Source: Gerris lacustris
Taxonomy: Eukaryota > Arthropoda > Insecta > Hemiptera > Gerridae
Direction of reading: 5' to 3'
NCBI GenBank assembly: GCA_951217055.1
Contig: OX578276.1
Coordinates: 117,870,979-117,934,978 of the forward strand
DNA length: 64,000 bases
Under the pieces are notes generated by a model, which saw nothing but the letters and a program-made list of their open reading frames with translations, made no database searches and was not told the DNA's origin. How positions within the stretch are numbered: the stretch's first letter is position 1; every line of letters starts with the position of its first letter. Of the stretch, positions 12,711 through 23,245 are shown in pieces. The translations under genes were made by a program, and so were the position numbers.

Positions 12711-13308
12711 TAGGGTAGAGCGGGGCTAGTTGAGCATAGGGGCAAGTTGGGCAATTTAATTATCTCTAAATCTACGCATGTCACAAAAATACTTCTAATA
12801 ATGGAAAGATGGGAACGAGGAAGGAGAACGCATCGCGCGACCTTTTGTTGCCCTACGACAATTGAGAAAGATAACACACACCTTTTTTAATTTTCTTAGT
12901 AAAAAGTAAAAAAACTGTTGATCGCCATTTTTCTCCTAGACTCGTACTAAACCAACCGTCTATAATCACGTAAGTGTTTATATTTTATGTATTTATTGTA
13001 CTTTTGATAATGATTAGTTATTTAGTCCCAAGTCTACCCGTTTATTCATAACTTAACTTTTTATCTAATAAGTCTAGTCGGGGCTAGTTGGGCAGGCATG
13101 CTCAACTTGCCCCACTCTTATACTACTACTAAAAGTTAAAGGTTTATTTTTTATTTTTAAAAATACTAAGCAGACTCTGGCAGACGGCTGTAATAGGATT
13201 GCCTTTTTATACTTTGTAATAACAATTTGTATAATAATTGTATTTATAATTTTGAAATTATCAATAAAAAAATAAGAAAATGTTAAATGGCTTGCAATTC
13301 ATTTTAGG

Positions 13309-13455
13309 ATGCGGACATATAAAAGAAAAACGTCAAGGGGTTCTGCTACGAGTCAACAGTCAAGTGAAGCTGCAAAATCTGTGATGGCCGGGTAAAAGAG
13401 CATGAACACAGCTGCAAAAGAATTTAACGTAAAACAAATGACTCTCACAAGATGA
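13309..13455 (+). pseudogene. Remnant of a pogo/CENP-B-type transposase, N-terminal HTH
   Basis: The frame begins MRTYKRKTSRGSATSQQSSE and, after an in-frame stop at codon 30, continues KSMNTAAKEFNVKQMTLTR to another stop. The opening MRxYKRKT and the pattern AAKEF-V---TLTR match the first DNA-binding helix-turn-helix of jerky/pogo-family transposases. No DDE catalytic domain was seen downstream, so the element cannot encode its own transposase. Confidence 0.65.
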
Positions 13456-13990
13456 CTGATGATAAACCCTCCATTAATATTTTTACCTTACTAACCTCTA
13501 AATAACCTACTAACCTCGAATTTTTATATTGTTTTTATATTTACATTTTTTTTATCCTTAAAAATGAATAATAAAACATAATTTTAATTACAAAGAGTGT
13601 AATAATATCCAAAGATAAATAATAAATTATGTCGTAAAAGTGTTTTATATTTGCTTTAGATTTTTACTTTTCCTCACTACTAATAGTAGGAAAAGTATTG
13701 TTTGTTGTTTGTTTGTTGTTGTTTCTGTACCTACATTAGAGATGGAACTTTAAAATATATATTTAATTATCAACTGAGGTTTTACTGTAGTTTTGAGCAA
13801 TTTCCACATCACTATTAACCTATTCTTTCCATTGCCCAACTTGCCCCATGCCCTTGCTCAACTAACCCCTACTATGGGGCAGGTTGAGCAAGTAGGAGGT
13901 TTCTCGCATTAATGGTAATATATTCTAAACCAGATCTGAAATAGTTTTATTTTCTAAATACATTTAAAGAAGGATAAATTACTTATCTAA

Positions 13991-14761
13991 ATAAGCAATA
14001 GGTTTATCAATTACAGATCATGTCACCCCACCCACCAAATTATCAATAGTGCCAATAACCTAATTACTAAAGCCCTCTCCCTTACTGACAAATGCCACAT
14101 TAACTACACCCGGTCCAAGATTTTTATCAAACTTAAAGAAAACTTTTTTCCGCTGCATTTAATTAAATTGTGGTACAAAAACACGTATCCCAATACTATT
14201 ACGAGAAACGATAACTTACAGACTAACAGTACCAACAAAAAATTTGTAGGGTTAACCTACATAAAAGGCCTTTCTGAAACTACGCAAAAACTCTTACACA
14301 AATTTGATTGTGGAAACATTATAATTGGACACAAACCCGGTAACAAAACAGAAAAGTTTTTTCACAATCTCAAAGACAAGATCCCCATCGGCAATTCAAT
14401 AGGTACCATCTATCAGATTCCCTGTGGAGATTGCCCCAAAAGCTACATCGGAGAAAGCAGCCAACTACTTAAAAACAGGCTTGAGCAACACCGCTATGAC
14501 CAATTGAAAGGCAACTCCAACACTGCTCTCTCCAGCCACGCCCTTGCTACTCATCACTCTTTTAAGTTTGAGGATATTAAAATCTTAGGGAGAGAAAATA
14601 AAACAAATAGAAGAAAGATGCTAGAAGCGCTAAACATTGCCATTAATTTAGACAAATCAGTCAACTTAAAAACTGATTCGAGATCACTCAACAAATTCTA
14701 CAGCGGAGTTTACCATTCATATTCGAATCTCCCGCCACGCAGCACTACACAGTTACAATAG
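13991..14761 (+). pseudogene. Penelope-like element, 5'-truncated: end of reverse transcriptase plus GIY-YIG endonuclease
   Basis: An open frame without stops runs from 13991 to the TAA at 14759-14761. Before the first Met (14168) it already reads NYRSCHPTHQIINSANNLIT and then LTDKCHINYTRSK, which is typical of the segment just after the reverse-transcriptase palm/thumb in Penelope-like elements. Then come FVGLTYIKGLSETTQKLL, KDKIP, and the endonuclease signature YQIPCGDCPKSYIGES, the GIY-YIG core (Y..PC..C...YIGE), followed by LLKNRLEQH. The rest of the reverse transcriptase is missing on the 5' side, the usual result of target-primed insertion. The intact tail frame suggests a fairly recent insertion. 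Confidence 0.88.
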
Positions 14762-15490
14762 ATTAGATCACGCGTATTAAAAATATTATTAGAGAATTAA
14801 TTTCTAGGTCTTCTACAAAATTACAATTTTAATATTAAAGATTGTTACCACTACATTTAATTTTTAACTGTTTACTATTGTTATCACTGATAAGACAGTT
14901 CTGTTATCAGAGTCCATTTTTGTACAGTACCAAGGATACTGGGACTCATTCTTTTAAAAAAATTTTTAGTTTGTTTTTACCACTAGTTCTCACTGTGATA
15001 TAGTTGTTAATTTGTTGTTATCATTGTTATTTTTAGTTTTTAATGTTGATTATTTTGGCTGTGATGCGTTTTTTAACCAACGTTAAGTATAGGATTAATT
15101 CGTACATATGGTAAACACACACCTTATACATTAACATTAAATTTCAAGCTCTTCATATTTGGGAATTATATTTTGTTTATTACTCTGATATGCTTCTCTA
15201 TTTAGGACTAGCAAAGTAACTACCATGTGTGCTTTTATGGTTCTAGGATTAGACGTGGTGAACTACCAGTTCCCAAATCCTTTTTTAAGAATCTTTGACG
15301 TTAGAGGAAAATTTTTCGTAATTTTTGACTCGTTAGCCTGAGGGCTCAATTAGACTAGACAGGTATTACATTGTAGCGTTTTTCTTGTGAATTTTGATTG
15401 TTAATTATTGTTATTTTGTCATGCTTGCAATAAATAAATTGTTATTTTTAGGCTCGAAAATGGCTGGTAATAGCCGAAACGTTGCCAGAG
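14762..15490 (+). mobile_element. 3' untranslated part of the Penelope-like element
   Basis: Non-coding sequence continues from the endonuclease stop to about 15490, where a hammerhead-like motif (15451-15488) lies, as is known for Penelope-like element ends. The exact 3' boundary cannot be set by eye. Confidence 0.5.
15451..15488 (+). ncRNA. Degenerate hammerhead-ribozyme-like motif at the Penelope-like element end
   Basis: GGC, a seven-base core (tcgaaaa), a stem II with loop (ggct...agcc), GAAAC, GTT and GCC occur in hammerhead order, with GGC/GCC as stem I. The first core block differs from CUGANGA at three places, so self-cleavage is doubtful. Penelope-like elements are known to carry type I hammerheads with very short stem III. 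Confidence 0.45.
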
Positions 15491-15996
15491 TAAACATGAA
15501 TTAGAGTATATTTCTTCTTACACATTACCCTTAAAGGATCCGCCTACGATATCAAAATATTACTACAGGGTACACCTAGCAAAACTACTACTTATCTAAC
15601 GTTGAAGGAATCAAGTAAATCGGATGAACCGTTTAGGAGTTATTATAGATTATATAAAAAATTGCTCAACTAGCCCCGCCCTACCCTACGTTAGATAAAC
15701 AGAACATAGTACTTAATATAGGTGAACACATATTCTGTAAATAAAAATAAAACGTTATTTCTTATTAAGATGAAATTAAAATTGATCAAATAAAATAAGA
15801 GTATTTTTACTTAATTTCAGTGAAAAAATCTGTACTTTTTTTATATTAAAAAAATAATTGATATAATGTTCGGTGAGGTGATAATGAGAGATATCGATGA
15901 CTAATATTTTTTGTGTCCTAAGAACTAGAGTGTCGCTTTAAGTATTCGTTTTGTAAAGAGGCATAGGTAAAAACTGTTTATTGAGTAAAGAAAAGC

Positions 15997-16127
15997 AATT
16001 TTAATTTAAATAAAATTATAATTATTATTAACTACGGGAGACATACAGAGAAAAACAGAAGAAATCTTTTTTTCTCTTTATGTCTCCCGTAGTTAATGAT
16101 AATTATAATTTGATTTAAATTAAAATT
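15997..16127. repeat. Near-perfect inverted repeat (stem about 57 bp, loop about 16 nt)
   Basis: Left arm 15997-16054 and right arm 16071-16127 are complementary with only a few mismatches. The core words are actacgggagacata and tatgtctcccgtagt, flanked by AT-rich arms. It lies about 1 kb downstream of the vg stop codon. A single gggagacata occurs again at 11743, suggesting a family. It is probably a small foldback MITE. Confidence 0.85.
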
Positions 16128-16874
16128 TAATCTTTCCTTAGTATGAATACTACCTAAACATTTAAAAAGCTATTTTGTAAATTTCTTGATGAGGGGCCTC
16201 ACTGAAATAAAAATTTCAGTATTCGACTAAATAAAAGTTATATAGAAGCTTATATAGGCATTAAACAAGTGTTTTTAGTATATTAATACAGTACTTTTAC
16301 ATTATATTACTTGATTTGTTCATTATAACTATAAAATAGATTGTAATATATGCTTTATTTTATTATTTTACGGGTTAGTAGCTTTGAATGTCATGATTCA
16401 TGATTTAAGAAATTGACTACTTAATGGTTGAGTACAAGTTTCCAAGTTACATGTAAAATTGATAGAAATATAACAGTATCAAATTGATTTAATATTTAAA
16501 ATACACAGTTTTCTTATTCTCCGGGGAGATCGCGTAGCCACTGGCGTTTTAGACTACAGAGAAGGTTATCTAAAGTGTGAGGAGATGATGTAAGGCGTAA
16601 TTATGGGATTGGGATGAGTAAAATCAATTTTATGAAGTTTGGTATATCAACTAATGGCTGGGTCGTAAACGAAAGGAACTTGGAAGTCGTTGTGCTGGAG
16701 GATTGGGTTGGATTTGATTATAAAAATAATATGATTTAATACTGTCTTGAGGTTATTATTTGTAATACAACTTGGTAACAATAAAAGAGAAAATTATCAT
16801 ATGCAACTTTAAATGAACCATTAAAATAATAAATTATAGAATGATTTATTAGCGTTAGCAAAATAATTTGAATA

Positions 16875-16880
16875 TTTATT
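16875..16880 (-). terminator. Candidate poly(A) signal for vg
   Basis: TTTATT on the plus strand is AATAAA on the minus strand, about 235 bases after the vg stop. Another AATAAA lies at 16845-16850. In such AT-rich DNA these hexamers are common, so the choice is tentative. Confidence 0.3.
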
Positions 16881-17113
16881 TTTTAAAAAGAGCCAACCTG
16901 CCGAAGTAATGCTATTATCCAACATATACAGAAATACTTCTCCAGAAAATATATATATATTTTATGGAGAATTATTAAAGATAGAAGGCATAAAAAAGGA
17001 AAATGTACATTGATAACCATCTAGTTAATTCAACCACTACAGAGTTAACAGGATACATATAATCAGAAACAGCGTGTTCTTGAAGAATCAGTCTCAATGT
17101 GATGTCGCTAGTT

Positions 17114-17163
17114 TTAGAACCAGTAGAGATCCTTCGATGTTTCTTGTACTTGACCTTCAAGTC
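17114..17163 (-). CDS. vg: vestigial, last coding exon (C-terminus LEGQVQETSKDLYWF)
   Basis: Terminal coding exon of the vestigial homologue, only 50 coding bases: two bases finishing a Gly codon, then LEGQVQETSKDLYWF and TAA (17116-17114). The acceptor is a good one: a T-rich tract ending TTTTTGTTTAG, then GA. Exon 42145-41976 ends with a single G at a GTAACA donor, so the join gives G|GA (Gly) and keeps the frame. A C-terminal tail ending in aromatic residues after a Q-x-x-x-S-K-(D/E) stretch is, from memory of the family, a feature of Vestigial and vertebrate Vestigial-like proteins. Vestigial is a nuclear cofactor of the TEAD factor Scalloped in wing and muscle development. A 61-codon frame over this site on the same strand is in the wrong phase. 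The 3' UTR should continue towards lower coordinates. Confidence 0.88.
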
Positions 17164-17998
17164 CTAAACAAAAATATAAAAAAAACAAATTAATTCATTT
17201 GATAGTTTTTTTTTTTTTTTTTAATAAAGTAACTAATAATTAAATAAGTTAAGATTGTGTTGAAGTATAGCTTTGGTTGACTTGAAAAAAGTTTAACTAA
17301 ATAAAATACGTGAAGTTACTTGATAGAGAGCGTTGAACAAAAAATACATAAACATATTGAAATGAGTATATGGTGGGGTTATATGTATGGACAATGGACA
17401 TTCGCACGTATTATTATGAAATTCCATTAAGTAAAAAGGCGAATAAATTAGAAGCAATTTATTCATGGATCAAAATATTTAAAAGTGTATCGATTACATT
17501 GTATACTGATAGTAAAGAAATAAATGTTAGGGAAAAAATATTATAATTAAAAATGAAGGATTATATGTAATCATGGGTGTCCACCCATGCATGACACATT
17601 AATTGTAAAAAGCCGTTTTACTGGTCCAAACTTTAAAGATTATTATTTAGAATAACACAGTGATTATTAAATTAAAATATAAACCAAGTTGGTGGTCTGG
17701 TAACTTATTAACATGTGCGGTAAGGTTATTAAAATAATAATTATAACAAGGCACTCAGATGCTTTATTGATAAAATAAAACAAGGGAATAAGAGTTCAAG
17801 TGAGAATATAATTTTGCTTTTTAGTGTTTATAGGAAATCAAATAATCACCTCACAATTTTTTCCTTAATATATCTTAAGGATATACAAAGGATAATTTTA
17901 GATAGACAAGAGATTAGAAACATCGATAAACGTTTCTCAAAACAAATATAACAGTGTAGAAAATTACAAACAAATAACGATAAAAAGGTTATAAAAAA

Positions 17999-18106
17999 AT
18001 GTTTTGTTTGGATAACTAATTGTTTAAGACTTCATCGCTAATTTTATAAACGATTTAGACAGTACAATTTTCGATTTTGAACAATCAGTTATCCAAACAA
18101 AACATT
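17999..18106. repeat. Inverted repeat, 27-28-bp arms, about 53-bp spacer
   Basis: aatgttttgtttggataact and its complement agttatccaaacaaaacatt (about 27 bp each with one mismatch) face each other across an AT-rich spacer. It is a small MITE or foldback of unknown family. Confidence 0.8.
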
Positions 18107-20175
18107 AATTAATAAAATGGCTTTAATAATATTTTCCTTTCTCTTTCCCACTCTAAGGATGGATAAAATAAAGGTTATTGGTTATGTTATTTTGAAGAGG
18201 AAAGCATCGAAGCATATATATAAGAGTAAAGGGGAGGGGTTTGAAGGGTATTTTTATTGGGAGCTTGTGTAAGACCTTAGTGTGCGAGAGCTCTCGAAAC
18301 ACATTAAATAGCGAAAGGGGCTGGGAAAAAAAAGGTTCACTTCATGATAAGAGGAAAAGGAAAGATTAGATTAGTATAAAGAGTGAGAGAGTGGGAGAGA
18401 TACGAGGTTTGGCAGGGATGGAGGTACTCGAAAGCTTTATATCGCGCTCTCCACAGTTCCACAAATTGAAAGGTATTTGGCTGGAAGGGGATCCAAGTTT
18501 CCCCTCCACGGTACTTAATAAGTTTTATCATGGTGGATCACCCTACTCTTGAACCCTTCATAGCAACACCACCCTCGTTTCCAAGACACACCAACCCTTC
18601 TCCCTCAATATTCTTCTCTTATATATACCTTTTTCCTTCCCCCGCACCATCGCTTTTCTGTACTCTTTTTTTCAAACCCGCTTAAAAAGAGAAAAGAAAA
18701 GAAAACTTAAAAAGTTTAATCAAGTCCTCTTCCTTCCCTGTTTCGATCCACTCGAAACCAGAGGCATAATATTGGAAAAATATTTTTACCCGTTTGAAAT
18801 GCTTCAACCCTCATCCTACGTCTCAACATCCCATTGGAGAAAAAAAGAGGATGAAGTTTGAAGAGGCATTTCAACAACTCAAAATAAAACCAAAACTGAC
18901 TTTTACTCTGATGTAATTTCAACCGACAGAAATATAAAAGAATATTTTTATAAATATATATATTTATTTTTTTTTTGTTTTACATTTTTTGTATTATATA
19001 TATTTTTTTTTCGTTTAACTTTGTTAAACAAACTTGAAGATTTTCAAGACATTTTTCTCTTTTCAATAAACAGATTTTTTTTTTTTTTTTAACATTATAC
19101 ATTTTTCTCTACACTTTTCACTGAACAAAGAAAAATTATTCAGTTATAATAATTTTGTCGGCCAAAATGCAAAAACAAATATAAATATTTTGTACGTATT
19201 GCTACTACAGAATAACAAAAAACACAATAACAGAAATCTTTTGCTAAGTAATTTTAATAAAATGAAAATATTAAATGAAATTGTATCTAAAAAAAACAAA
19301 AATGGCATTCTCTTTAAAAGAGAGGTATTAGGGAGAAATATTTCTCGTTATTAAAATTACAAAGTAAACGGAATTTTTCTTCCTTCTCTTAAGCCTTAGT
19401 TAAGTTTAGAATCTTTCCTTCATTTTATTGATTAAATTTAATATTACAGCTAAGAGTTTCAGTATTATTTTAATTATTATTGATATGTGACTGGTTTTCA
19501 CCTTTTTAATCTTTATTAACTAGTATCTTTCTTCAACAATTATTGTAAATGTTATTTTAAACGAGTTTCAGAATATTTGTTGAAAAAGCGTTGTCTAAAA
19601 ACAATTTACGTCTACTGTTGTTAACACAAATATAGATATACGTAACCGGGTGTATACCTATATTGATACTTACATCAATTTCACTGTTTTTTAAATTGTG
19701 GTCCATGTAATATGCATTGGTTGTAATTTAATATTCTAATTAATATTTTTAAAAAATATATTAAGCATTAACCAACTAGAATGTCCTGAATGAACCAATA
19801 GATTTTGTTTGACCTTTATTATATATTAATCTGTAATTTGTATAGGCTATTAGTATAACATTGATGTTGGTGTTTCAAGTTTTAATGGCGTGAATAATGT
19901 GAAGGAAAATTTACCCTCTAGTAACAACCCAACCTGACTTAGTTTTAAGACATTTATAGACAATAAAATAATAAATGTTTATATATAATATATATAGATT
20001 GTACAGCAAAGATAAATTGGAATTAAATTATTTTATAATAATATGTAATAAGTATAAACGTATATAATAGGTAATTTTGCTGTTTTGGTAAAAAATGGAA
20101 AGAAGTTTGTAATTGCTGGAGAAGCCCCACATTGGTCGTCTGTCTAGGTGTCAAGTGTGTACCAAGGTTTCAGGT

Positions 20176-20645
20176 ATCGAACGGAAGAGAAATCTAGTTA
20201 AGGAAGACCGGAGGACGCGTTGTGTGCCGCTGATGGGCGAGTCAAATTAACGACTTTTAGCTCATGCGTATTGATCCTCTATTACCTCAACCGCGCAGGG
20301 TTCGAGAAGTAATTGAGCCTGATGGGTATTGCAGGAAATTTTGACGATATGACAAACTTTTATTGGCCAATGGAGTAACTAGAGAAAAGCAAGATCATAA
20401 TATCGAACAGAAGAGGAATCTATAGATAAGGATGACTATGGAGGACGCCTATAGAGAGCCGCAGGGCGAGTCAATTTAACGAGTTTTAGCTCATGCTTAT
20501 ATTGATCCTCTATAACCTCAACCACAGGGTTCGAGGTGTAATTGAGCCTGGATAGTGTTGGAAATTGTAATAGGATTTAGACGATAAGACAAATTGGCAT
20601 TGTCCAATGGAGACACTAGGAAATACAGAAAGCGAGATCATAATA
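20176..20645 (+). repeat. Tandem duplication, two units of about 226-244 bp
   Basis: Unit 1 begins atcgaacggaagag at 20176 and unit 2 begins atcgaacagaagag at 20402. Both share aggacgc, gggcgagtcaa, acgagttttagctcatgc, gatcctctataacctcaacc, gggttcgag, aattgagcctg and a gatcataat end. The copies differ by many substitutions and a few indels. The unit contains a B-box-like ggttcgag, so a SINE-related origin is possible but unproven. Confidence 0.85.
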
Positions 20646-21939
20646 AAACCTCAAGTCGGATAGAGAGAGGGCAGTTTTGGGGATTGCTACGTTCAACAAT
20701 TAGCTTTGGTCATGGTCATCATTCTTAAAACTATTAATCTTGACCCCCAATATAGAGAAACTCTACTTTACACAACAATGGACTTCATTCTATTAATTCT
20801 ATAAGTAAATTTTTACTCATTATCAGGGGAAAAATGAAATGTTTTCGTGGTTTTAAATGTTTCGTTCCTTACAGTCATTTAAAAACATTCCTCGCGTACT
20901 TTGTATTTTGATTCAGAATTTGACATCTAAATAATTCATAGAGAAATTGCATCTTAAAACTATTATTGGTTAGTCTTGTAAAGTCAATAATCTACCTCAT
21001 TAAAATTGTTATTATACCGTAACGAGATTAATTAAAGATTAAAAACACTTATAATTATCAAATTATTATCTTTACATTGTCTAATAAAATAAGGTATTAG
21101 CTTACATTTAAGTGTTTACCGCAATAAAAGTAAGCAATAAGACTTAATTAGTAAACAATTTAGCAGACTAAACAACCTACTTTAAAAATTATCTCGATTA
21201 TAAATAAAGAAGAAAATAGAAATAACATTAGGCATGTAATATTTTTTCACTGATTACGCATGATATACTCACCTGCACATATAGAGATAACAAATAAGGT
21301 GACAATTATCAGTGAAGCTTCACCTAATTAGGAATTCTTATGATAAGTCTAAAAATAATTATGCCTGTTGCCTATACCAACAATTAGTGCATTAACCCTC
21401 TTTTATCTTACCAACAGAAATCATTAGCACATTAATTCAGTTTTGTCAACAATGATATTTTTTTTTTAAGAAAAAATTATAAAGAAATAATTAGCCGTTG
21501 ATAAGTTTAGTCGCAAAAAGTAAGTCGATATTGTGTAGTACGAGCTTCAATAGATAATCTCCTTTGTTAAAAATTTCAGTAACTGCGCCAATACAACAGT
21601 AAAGACATCACACCATGAAACTAACTTCTAACCTTCCTGCAGAGTAGAAGACAAAAAAAAAAATAAATATACCTAACAATACATTAATAAATAAGTCATG
21701 ATAAACACTAATTTGTCGGTTTTCCTGGGTTAGAATCTACAAAATATTAGAAATGTATTAAGCTTAAACTTTAAAGTATGTAGGGATTTTATTTATTATT
21801 TCCTTATTTTCCATAGAAATCATTTTGGTGTAAGTCTAATAATAAATAATGATCCGTTTCTTAAATTTCTACGACGATTAAAGAGCTCAGGCTTTTCATA
21901 AAATGCCCTATAGATAAAAAGTCTCTCTTATTATTAATG

Positions 21940-22370
21940 CGGGTTTTCAAATAATAACTGTTACAGGGTTCTACTGAGATCCCTCCGTAGTATAGGCTGT
22001 CAAATAACACTGATAGAGGAATCTACTGAGGTAATTTCTTAGTGGGTTGTCAAATAACACTGTTAAAGGGTTCTACTGAAGACTGAAGCAATTTCTTAGT
22101 GGGTTGTGAAATAACACTGTTAAAGGGTTCTACTGAGATCCCTTCGTAGTAGGCTGCCAAATAACACTGATAGAGGGTTCTACTGATGTAATTTCTTAGT
22201 GGGTTGTCAAATAACACCGTTAAAGGGTTCTACTGAGATCCTTTCGTAGTAGGCTGTCAAATAACACTGATAGAGGGTTCTACTGAGATCACTTCATAGG
22301 CTATCAAATAATTCTGTTAGAGGGCTCTACTGAGATCTCTTCTAAGTGGGCGGTCAAATATTGCGGTTAA
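21940..22370 (+). repeat. 50-bp minisatellite, about nine units with an alternating two-type pattern
   Basis: The word caaata(acac) recurs at 21948, 22001, 22051, 22108, 22158, 22208, 22258, 22305 and 22355, mostly exactly 50 bp apart. Units alternate between one type with gagatcccttcgtagtaggctg and one with gtaatttcttagtgggttg, giving a 100-bp higher-order period in the centre. There are no unique spacers, so it is not a CRISPR-like array. Confidence 0.9.
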
Positions 22371-23084
22371 ACTGTGTAATAACTTATTGTAAAAGGTCCA
22401 ATTTACAATATATACCAATGATACCTATGACATACCAAATATTGTTAAGGGCATAATGCCAAGATATTATAAAACCAGCAATAATGTGATAAGATAGTAT
22501 CTTACATAAATCCCAGAGTACTTATTAAGAAAAAAAAATTCAAAACTACAATTTTAAACAATTTTATTTATACCTAATTTATGTTCTCACATTACATATC
22601 TCGTTTATCATGTTCTCCAGCTGCAATAAAGATATTAACCAACACGTACTTTAGGTATATCATGTAAATAATATCGCGAACACAAGCTGACTTCTTGGCA
22701 CTTACTTTTATCTTCGTTAAATTTTCTTTGTAGAAGCCGACAATATTACGACGCAAAACGCTTTTCGTAAGCTAAATTATATTTTTTAACATTAAAGAGA
22801 AGATTCCTCACAAGAAGTAGGTACTACATATTAGCTTTATTATACATATTTATACTTGATTTTACTTACACATTAACATACTTTAATGAAAATATGTCCA
22901 TTATATATAAATTATAATAATTAAATACAAAGTATAAAAATGCATAATATAATATTAGATCAAAGAAGCCGCTTTTTTAACGGTAAATAATAAAAAGTGG
23001 AGTAAATGAGGCTCCAGAACGAGTTGATCTCATCACGAAGAAAATAAAAATAATAGAGCAATAAAAGGAATTATCCTTAGTGAG

Positions 23085-23245
23085 GGGTGAGAGGAGGGGG
23101 GAGTATATATATTAGATAGGGTTATAGGCAGGGGTTGGAAGGGGTTGGAAAGGGGTGGGGGTTGTTTCAAGATGGCGTCCTGGGAGGGGACACTACTGGA
23201 TTGGTCGGACTGCCGGGGGTGAGGGGTGGGGGAGGGCTGGACACA
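23085..23245 (+). other. G-rich stretch with two G-quadruplex-forming motifs
   Basis: At 23131-23161 four runs of at least four G are separated by loops of 6, 7 and 1 bases. At 23215-23236 four runs (5, 4, 5 and 3 G) have loops of 3, 1 and 1. Both fit the standard quadruplex pattern on the plus strand, which is the template strand of vg, so the transcript would be C-rich here. The Pro-rich frames on the minus strand are by-products of this composition. Confidence 0.7.

Larger units (their letters stand above)
12713..15686. mobile_element. Pogo/Tigger-like DNA transposon remnant with TA target duplication, carrying a nested Penelope-like insertion
   Basis: The left end GGGTAGAGCGGGGCTAGTTG and the right end, the reverse complement of GGGTAGGGCGGGGCTAGTTG, form terminal inverted repeats. 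TA dinucleotides (12711-12712 and 15687-15688) flank both. Internal words such as caacttgccccac and ggggcaggttgagc repeat the terminal theme in both orientations. A short broken frame at 13309-13455 resembles the N-terminal CENP-B-type helix-turn-helix of pogo/jerky transposases. The centre (about 13990-15500) is a Penelope-like retroelement, so the older DNA transposon was hit by a later insertion. Confidence 0.75.

Noticed and set aside
16975..17160. 61-codon frame over the last vg exon
   Set aside because: Same strand but wrong phase. The phase dictated by the upstream exon gives the C-terminal LEGQVQETSKDLYWF.
21940..22370. CRISPR-like regular repeat spacing
   Set aside because: Units are contiguous 50-bp tandem repeats without unique spacers, in a eukaryotic intron.
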